From Baffinella frigidus (Eukaryota > Cryptophyceae > Cryptomonadales > Baffinellaceae), in NCBI GenBank assembly GCA_026770585.1, contig MU648007.1, forward strand, positions 3,798-14,537: DNA of 10,740 bases, in the 5' to 3' direction. The notes beneath the pieces are model-generated. The model did no database searches, was not told where the DNA came from, and worked only from the letters and a program-made list of their open reading frames with translations. Both the position numbers and the translations under genes were made by a program. This document shows positions 1 through 6,200 of this stretch, piece by piece. The stretch's first letter is position 1, and each line of letters starts with the position of its first letter.

Positions 1-115
1 ACCTCCTACCGTAGGCCGAGACTTTTTGGTCCTAGGATCCCTCGGCCTACGGTAGGAGGTCCTAGGCAATGCCGTATGCCTAACTACCCCATTTTCAGGC
101 CGTTAGCCTATGAAC
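1..115. repeat. foldback repeat, left copy (cut by window start)
   Basis: Positions 1-20 and 41-60 are exact reverse complements around a 20-bp loop at 21-40. The whole of 1-115 is the reverse complement of 852-966 with only a few differences. The outer part of the left arm lies outside the window. Confidence 0.9.
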
Positions 116-246
116 ATCCAGAGGGGCCTGATCCCACGCACCACGCGTTCTCCACTGTTCCTTAAGTTAACAGAGGGTCCACTTTTGCTTTGAGGCGTTC
201 TACTCTCGACTTTTGTCGCGGTGGGCCGCGCTCTTTGAGGGCGTTC

Positions 247-322
247 ATCTCCACAAAAGTATTAATTAATTGCTTTTGGCGCAACGAAATTTACTACACA
301 AATGCTCTACTATTACCTGTAA
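247..322. mobile_element. half MITE, same family as 7154-7294
   Basis: Sequence from ATCTCCAC through ATTAATTAATTG and CAACGAAATTTACTACACAA closely matches the left half of the element at 7154-7294. The right half is missing and the TTTCGGG array starts shortly after. Confidence 0.75.
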
Positions 323-330
323 AAGCTTCA

Positions 331-463
331 GGGTTCAAGGTTTCGGGTTTCGGGTTTCGGGCTTCGGGTTTCGGATTTCGGGCTTCGGGTTTCGGATTTT
401 GGGCTTCGGGCTTCGGGTTTCGGGTTTCGGGTTTCGGGTTTCGTGTTTCGGGTTTCGGGCTTA
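331..463 (+). repeat. TTTCGGG heptamer array
   Basis: About 19 tandem 7-bp units, mainly TTTCGGG with CTTCGGG and TTTCGGA variants. Reading frames through it code only low-complexity peptides. Confidence 0.9.
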
Positions 464-520
464 GGACCTCCACAAGCCCATCAGCCGCTGCAATCGTCAG
501 CGGCGGAAACACTCCTGGTA

Positions 521-587
521 CAGGTTTGGGGGTTCAGGGTTTGGGTTTAGGGTTTGGGTTTAGGGTTTGGGGTTTGGGGGGGGTGGC
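521..587 (+). repeat. TTTGGGT/TTTAGGG array
   Basis: Short mixed array of 6-7-bp telomere-like units ending in a G-run. Confidence 0.8.
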
Positions 588-682
588 TCAGGGCACAGGC
601 CAAAAGGGGAGTGAACATTTGTTGGCCGGGAAGAAAGGGGGGGGTCGTTATCCTGAAGGGAGGAAAAGGGGGCCTAGAGGGA

Positions 683-794
683 ACTCTGAGGCAGATTGGA
701 TCTTGTGGTGGGTAGATTTTCAAGGGAACGTACTGCGATTCCAGTACATTCCCTTGGAAATTTACCCAAGAAGCTGTCCAGTTTGCCTCTGAGT
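683..794. repeat. long imperfect hairpin
   Basis: Arms 683-735 and 742-794 pair around a 6-nt loop. The inner part is strongest (AAGGGAACGTACTG against CAGTACATTCCCTT). A related G-rich direct repeat flanks it (about 619-645 and 813-840). Confidence 0.75.
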
Positions 795-851
795 TGACTC
801 CAGGGTGGTTTTTGCCGGGGAGGAAAGGGGGCGGCTCGTTTTCATGACCGC

Positions 852-1008
852 GTTCATAGGCTAATGGCCTGAAAATGGGGTAGTTGGGCCTACGGCATTG
901 CCTAGAACCTCCTACCGTAGGCCGAGGGATCCTAGGACCAAAAAGTCTCGGCCTACGGTAGGAGGTCCTAGGCAATGCCGTAGGCCTAACTACCCCATTT
1001 TCAGGCCG
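852..1008. repeat. foldback repeat, right copy with 62-bp arms
   Basis: Arms 865-926 and 947-1008 are near-perfect reverse complements; the loop is 927-946. The loop is the reverse complement of the loop at 21-40. This long cruciform-capable palindrome together with its inverted partner at 1-115 resembles the ends of a foldback transposon or a MITE pair. No transposase is visible between them. Confidence 0.9.
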
Positions 1009-2000
1009 CTCCCCTATTAGAATGCGAACCCTTCACCCTAACCACGCAGTGGACTACGGACCTTTCAACAAAAGTCAACTTGCCCAGAGATAATTAACTT
1101 TGAGGCTCGTTTTGATGCGACCAGTGTCCCGCGAACGGGGAGGAGGAGGAGGAGGAGCCACGCAACGATGCCCAGTGTATCAAATTGGCCTGTTTTTAAA
1201 GTCAACGAACCCACAAATCTGTCAACTTTGCGCGGATGCCGAACAAAAATACTTTTAGTGGTGCAGGAATAATAGAAAGACTCAACAATTTGATACACAG
1301 GGCATCGTCGCGTGGAGAAAGAGGGGTTCATAACCTCAGGGACCTCAGGAGTTCATAACCTGTTCTTCGTGGCACGACCGCGGAAAGGGATAAGGGCGGC
1401 GAACACCATCCAGACTACACCCTAAACCCTTAACGCTAAACCCTGAGCTAGAATACCGCTGCCACACGGTGGACTACGGACCTTTCAACAAAAGTCAACT
1501 TGCCCTGAGATAATTGACTTGAAGGATTTCTGGTGTAAATTTGGTCACGTAACAACCCAGAATCCGCCCCCAGATTCATATCCAAAACCCTCGAAGCCCA
1601 CCGAGTGGAGACTAAAACCTAAACCCTTAACGCTAAACCCTGAGCTAGAACACCACGCTACCTGCGTAGAAGTTGCAGTCTTTCCCTTAAGTGGTGGGTA
1701 TGCTCATACGCCCTACGGTGGGGCCCTAGGACCTGCCTAGGACGAGTTAGGGCGAAGATTTGCCCGTCCGCCACTCCACACAGCGGGCTACGAGAGGATT
1801 TCCGGCACTTTTGGGGCCGAGTTTCCGTTACCTTATCCGTAGGAACCCCCATATGTCCCTACGGGTTGCCTACCGTAGGGTCTTAGGTCTTATCGTTTAG
1901 GGGTTATTCGAAATCCCTGCGAAGTCCGCTGTGTGGTAAGGGATACCTGTGTAGAAGTTGCAGTCTTTCCCACCCTGCACGTACCGCCGCACCTGGTTCC
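1009..2000. other. no gene seen; short direct repeats
   Basis: No convincing coding exon was found. Direct repeat pairs: 1041-1104 with 1461-1524 (offset 420), 1421-1453 with 1618-1650, and 1659-1686 with 1944-1971. A GGA microsatellite lies at 1138-1157. CCCTAAA-like single units are scattered through it. Confidence 0.7.
1161..1312. mobile_element. MITE-like inverted-repeat element
   Basis: Terminal inverted repeats 1161-1186 and 1287-1312 (26 bp, two mismatches) bound a 152-bp non-coding element. No target duplication is evident. Confidence 0.65.
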
Positions 2001-2386
2001 GAGTTTAGAGTTTAGGGTTTAGGGTTTGGGGTCTGGGGTTAAGGTTTGGGGGTTAGCGTTTGGGGTTTGGGGTTTGGGGTTTGGGGTTTGGGGTTCGGGG
2101 TTTAGGGTTTGGGGTTTGGGGTTTATGGTTTATGGTTTATGGTTTAGGGTTCAGTAGGGTTGAGGGGTCAGGATCTAGGGTTTAGGGTTTAGAGTGTGAG
2201 GTTTGGGGTTTAGGGTTTAGGGTTTAGGGTTTAAGGTTTGAGCTTTAGTAGGGGTTTCTAGGGTTTAGGGTTCAGGGTTTACGGTTGAGGGTTTAGGGTT
2301 TAGGGTTTAGGGTTTAGGGCTTGGGGTTTAGGGTCTAGGGTTTAGGGTTTAGGGTTTAGGGTTTAGGGTTTGGGGGTTAGGGTGTG
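2001..2386 (+). repeat. TTTAGGG/TTTGGGG array
   Basis: Interstitial telomere-like array of perfect and degenerate 7-bp units, G-rich on the plus strand. It ends against ankyrin-like mini-exon copy 1. Confidence 0.9.
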
Positions 2387-2389
2387 CAC

Positions 2390-2433
2390 CACGGCGACGT
2401 TATCCGATCAGATAGCGAGGAGGAGGCTCTCAG
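2390..2433 (-). pseudogene. ankyrin-like mini-exon copy 1, stop codon
   Basis: 44 nt homologous to the tail of FYVE exon 4, between AAG and a GTGCAC donor-like site. An in-frame TGA replaces the CGA of the other copies (LLLAI, stop, SDNV), consistent with a CpG mutation. Asp is changed to Ala near the end. Confidence 0.6.
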
Positions 2434-2583
2434 CTTCAGGGTTCTGGGTCAAGGGGTTTAAACGCTACAGGGTTTAGGGGTTTAAACGCTGAACCCTAAA
2501 ACCCAAACCTCAATCTCTAACCCCCAAATCCTAAGCCCTAAGGATATAAATCCTAAGCCCTAAGGGTTGAGGAGGGTTTGGAC

Positions 2584-2627
2584 CACGTCGACGTTATCCG
2601 ATCGGATAGCGAGGAGGAGGCATTCAG
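2584..2627 (-). pseudogene. ankyrin-like mini-exon copy 2
   Basis: 44 nt reading ECLLLAIRSDNVDV, with a GTCCAA donor-like end. If read through it continues VQTLLNP to a stop at 2560-2562. It has the same length and frame as the other four copies. Confidence 0.55.
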
Positions 2628-2806
2628 CTTCCGAGTTTCGGGTGTAGTGTGTAGGGGTTTGGGGTTAAGGGTTTAGGGCGTGTTCTTTTTTGTTACTGCC
2701 AGCCTTTTCAAAAGTGATCAACTTAACTACCTACTACCGCTTGTTTACCACGGTTTGGGTTTTGGGGTTTAGTAGGGTGTATGGTTCATGGGTTCAGGGT
2801 TTGCAC

Positions 2807-2850
2807 CACGTCGACGTTATCCGATCGAATCGCGAGAAGAAGGCTCTCAG
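2807..2850 (-). pseudogene. ankyrin-like mini-exon copy 3
   Basis: 44 nt reading ESLLLAIRSDNVDV, identical in protein to the exon 4 tail although four bases differ, all at third codon positions. This pattern is expected of sequence that diverged under coding constraint. Confidence 0.6.
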
Positions 2851-2947
2851 CTTCAGGGTGCAGATTTTGGAGGGTTAGGGCTTAGGGTTTAGGTATGGCA
2901 GCCCGCTAAATCCTAGGGCTTAGGGATCACCTGCAGCAATAGGCTGG

Positions 2948-2989
2948 TTTCAGGTTTCAGGTTTCAGGTTTCAGGTTTCAGGTTTCAGG
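2948..2989 (+). repeat. TTTCAGG array
   Basis: Six homogeneous 7-bp units. They follow a decayed copy of the exon 1 3' end (sense GCAG|GTGATC near 2927-2936). Confidence 0.85.
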
Positions 2990-3017
2990 TTTTGGGTTGA
3001 GGGTTCAGGGCTTGCAC

Positions 3018-3061
3018 CACGGCGACGTTATCCGATCGGATAGCGAGGAGGAGGCTCTCGG
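3018..3061 (-). pseudogene. ankyrin-like mini-exon copy 4
   Basis: 44 nt reading ESLLLAIRSDNVAV, with the same Asp to Ala change as copy 1. Flanking sequence (TTCAGGGTTC on one side, AACCCCCAAATCCTAAG further on) matches that of copy 1. Blocks 2387-2627 and 3015-3216 therefore look like duplicates of a two-module unit. Confidence 0.55.
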
Positions 3062-3172
3062 CTTCAGGGTTCCGGGTCTAGGGTTCAGGGGTTTGCACGT
3101 TCAACGCTAACCCCCAAACCTCAAACGCTAACCCCCAAATCCTAAGCCCTAAGGATTTAGGAGGGGTTGTAC

Positions 3173-3275
3173 CACGTCGACGTTATCCGATCGGATAGCG
3201 AGGAGGAGGCTCTCAGCTTTCCAGCAGAGCTGCGCGCACGTGCGGCACACCCGCACCGGCTGCAGGTAGTCGAAC
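3173..3275 (-). CDS. FYVE exon 4 (PVRVC) with ankyrin-like tail
   Basis: 103 nt: one base plus 34 codons. The acceptor is CGCGTTAG|GTTC; the proposed donor is GACGTG|GTACAA. The first half reads FDYLQPVRVCRTC, the last FYVE strand with the RVC motif and the fourth CxxC pair. It joins exon 3 to give PLPKFDYLQ. The second half reads AESLLLAIRSDNVDV, which resembles the two helices of an ankyrin repeat. If the donor is not used, the frame runs VQPLLNP and stops at 3149-3151. The FYVE part is well supported; the ankyrin assignment is by resemblance only. Confidence 0.72.
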
Positions 3276-6200
3276 CTAACGCGACATATGCGGTTAGCAG
3301 ATGGGGTTTGTAGGGCGGTAGTTGGGAGGATATGGCGGAGGTCGGAAGGATAGGGCGGCAGTTGGCAGGATAGGGCGGCGGTTGGGCGGGATAGGGCGGC
3401 GGTTGGTAGGATAGGGCGGCAGTTGGCAGGGTTAGACAGATACTGTCTACTTGATCCAGGTGCTGGGTCCCTGGTTCTAGGAACCTTCACTTGCGGGGAT
3501 GAGGGCCCCGGTGCGGCCACTTGGCAGCGGCCGAGTTCCTTTCCCCCCGGATATCCGGGTGAAATGCGGTTAGAATCCACTGCAAATGGATAAGATTCTT
3601 AGTACACATCGTTTAGATGGACTGTATCCGTGAAGCCCTCGGTGGCTGCTAAGTGGTTAGGGTGTCTAGCTCTGCCTGAGTTTTATTCTGGCTCGTCCTA
3701 AAGGCTTTCTATTTGCCCTTTTGTCCTGGATTTCTGTCCTTGAAATACTTTTGAGGACTAGCCAGAATAAAAATCTGGCAGAGCTAGGGGGTGGGGCTAC
3801 TTTGGAAGAGGGCGCTTTTCGAAACAGCAATCTCATCCGGAAGAGTTTTGGAGTCAAATACGATTTCGGGGATCTCCGATCCGATTTGCGATTTGCTTTT
3901 CGAAACAGCACTCTGCAACAGAAGATCTTGCCGCAGTGCCGGCAGTGAGCCCTAAACCCTAAACCCTAAACCCTCAACCCTCAACCCTCAACCCTAACCT
4001 AGCGCTGCCTCAGTCGGGTGGGCGCCCTATTCCAAAGTTGACATTCTGGGAGCGTGGTACACATCCGTCAACTTTGGGGTGGAAAAGAGCCCGGTCTCGC
4101 CAAAGTGGTGAGGCCAAATCTCATTGCGTCCCTCTATGGATTCTATCTCAGATTTCAGTGGGGCTTGGGGCCATTCTGTACATCTAGAGTTTTAAAACTC
4201 TTCGATTTGTACCAGACGTCGTGTAGATGGACAGTTTCTGACATGTAATCTATCAAGGGACCCGATGAAATCGGGCTGAGACAGAGCTGGCGTGCAGGGG
4301 GCTGCCGCGAAAAGCGCCCTCGTCCAAAGTATGCAGGGTTTAGGATTTAGGGTTGATGGGCCAGGGGATGGGTTTTAGGGTCGAGGATTTAGGTTGCAGC
4401 GGGGTGCTACTCTAGCAGAGGGAGCTTTTCGCGGCAGCTATCTGCGCTGCAACCTAAATCCTCGACCCTAAAACCCATCCCCTGGCCCATCAACCCTAGA
4501 CCCTAAAACCCTGCACACTTGGGAAGCGGGCGCTTTTCGCAGCAGCACTCTGCGCAGTTGGCAGGATAGGGCGGCGGTTGGGCAGGATAGGGCGGCGGTT
4601 GGTAGGATAGGGCGGCAGTTGGCAGGGTTGGTCAGATGTTGTCTACTTAATCCAGGTCTCTGGTTCTGGCAACCTTCGTGTGTGGGGATGCGGGCCCCGG
4701 TGCGGTTCAGGGTGTGGGGATCGGATAGGGCTCGGATAGGCTCGGATAGTGTCGGATGGACTGGGCGGGGCTTGGTTACTTTGGAAGAGGGCGCTTTTCG
4801 CGGCAGCACGTCGCGCAGAAGATTTTGCCTGCTTCCGGGGTTCGGTTTCAGGGTTCCGGGTTCCGGGTTTCGGGTTTCGGGGGTTCGGGTTTGGGGTTCC
4901 GGGTTCCGGGTTCCGGGTTCCGGGTTCCGGGTTCCGGGTTCCAGGTTTCAGGGTTCCGGGTTTGGGGTTTGGGGTTTGGGGTTTGGGGTTTAGTGATTGG
5001 TGATAAGTGTTTGGTGTCTGGGTTTTGGTGTTTGGTGTTTGGTGTTTGGTGTTTGGTGTTTGGTGTTTGGTGTTTGGGGTTTGGGGTTTGGGGTTTGGGG
5101 TGTGGGGTGTCGGGGGTTGGGTTTTGATGTTTGGGGTTTGGGGTGCAGGGTTTGGGGTTTGGGGGTTGGGGTTTGGGGTTCGGGGTTTGGGGTTTGGGGT
5201 TTGGGGTTTGGGGTTCCGAGTTTGGCAATTGGCAATTGGCAATTGGCAATTGGCAATTGGGGTGTGGGGTTTGGGGTTTGGGGTTCGGGGTTCGGGGTTT
5301 GGGGTTGAGGGGTTCGCCGCAGTGCCGGCAGTGGTGGCGCCTGTTCATGATTGGCAATTGGCAATTGGTGTTTGGGGTGTAGGGTTTGGGGTGTAGGGTT
5401 TGGGGCTTGGGGTTTCGGGTTCCGGGTTTGGCAATTGGCAATTGGCAATTGGTGTGTTTGGTGTTTGGGGTGTAGGGTATCGGTTTCGGGGTCCGGGGGT
5501 TTGGGGTTTGGGGTTTGGGGTTTGGGGTTTGGGGGTCTACCGCAGTGGCGGCAGTGGTGGCGCCGGTTCATGAGCGTGAACGTCGCCATGCACCTGAAGA
5601 GTAGGGTTTAGGGTTTAGGGTTCAGGGTTTAGGGCTTGGGGGTTAGGGTTCAAGGTTCAGGGTCGATGGTTGAGGGTTTAGGGACCACCCATAGCAGCAG
5701 GCTGGTTCAGGGTTCATGATTTAGAGTTCAGGATTCAGGGTTCAGGGTTTCGAGTGAAGGGTTCAGGGTTCAGGGTTTAGAGTTCAGGGTTCAGGGTTTG
5801 GAGTTCAGGATTCAGGGTTTGGAGTTCAGGGTTCAGGGTTCAGGGTTTGGAGTTCAGGGTTCAGGGTTCAGGGTTTAGAGTTCAGGGTTCAGGGTTCAGG
5901 GTTTAGAGTTCAGGGTTCAGGGTTCAGGGTTTAGGGTTCAGGGTCCAGGGTTCAGGGTTCAGGGTTTGGGGTTCAGGGTTCAGGGTTTAGGGTTTAGGGT
6001 TCAGGGTTTAGGGCTTGGGGGTTAGGGTTCAAGGTTCAGGGTCGATGGTTGAGGGTTTAGGGACCACCCATAGCAGCAGGCTGGTTCAGGGTTCATGATT
6101 TAGAGTTCAGGATTCAGGGTTCAGGGTTTCGAGTGAAGGGTTCAGGGTTCAGGGTTTAGAGTTCAGGGTTCAGGGTTTGGAGTTCAGGATTCAGGGTTTG

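Larger units (their letters stand above)
3276..4779 (-). other. intron 3 of the FYVE gene, composite
   Basis: 1504 nt between donor GTAACC and acceptor GCGTTAG. It holds two paralogous 20-bp minisatellite blocks, a 122-bp MITE, one copy of a dispersed MITE-like repeat, a large palindrome and several exon 3 relics. The great length compared with the exons suggests growth by repeat insertion and local duplication. Confidence 0.55.
4829..5540 (-). other. intron 2 of the FYVE gene, heptamer-filled
   Basis: 712 nt between donor GTAGAC and acceptor AAGCAG. It is made almost completely of 7-bp units: TTCCGGG (4836-4958), TTTGGGG, TTTGGTG (about 5023-5073) and three TTGGCAA blocks. The truncated exon 2 copy (5318-5350) interrupts them. 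Long open frames here in every direction are an effect of a 7-bp repeat lacking stop triplets and are not genes. Confidence 0.65.

Noticed and set aside
190-792. 200-residue plus-strand frame
   Set aside because: It runs through the TTTCGGG array and a hairpin and gives low-complexity FGFRASGFGFR sequence with no protein character.
2001-2386. True chromosome end (terminal telomere)
   Set aside because: Arrays are degenerate, in both orientations and interrupted by exons and transposons, and sequence continues on both sides; they are interstitial.
3149-3580. 143-residue minus-strand frame taken as one gene
   Set aside because: Only its last third (FYVE exon 4) is coding-like. The first part is minisatellite and the start codon lies in unrelated sequence.
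4643-5589. Long minus-strand open frames of about 200 residues rich in NPKPQTPNPKP
   Set aside because: They are readings of 7-bp repeats that contain no stop triplets in any frame. All three frames on both strands are open, and no start or domain is credible. Only the short MNRRHHCRHCG pieces inside them are real.
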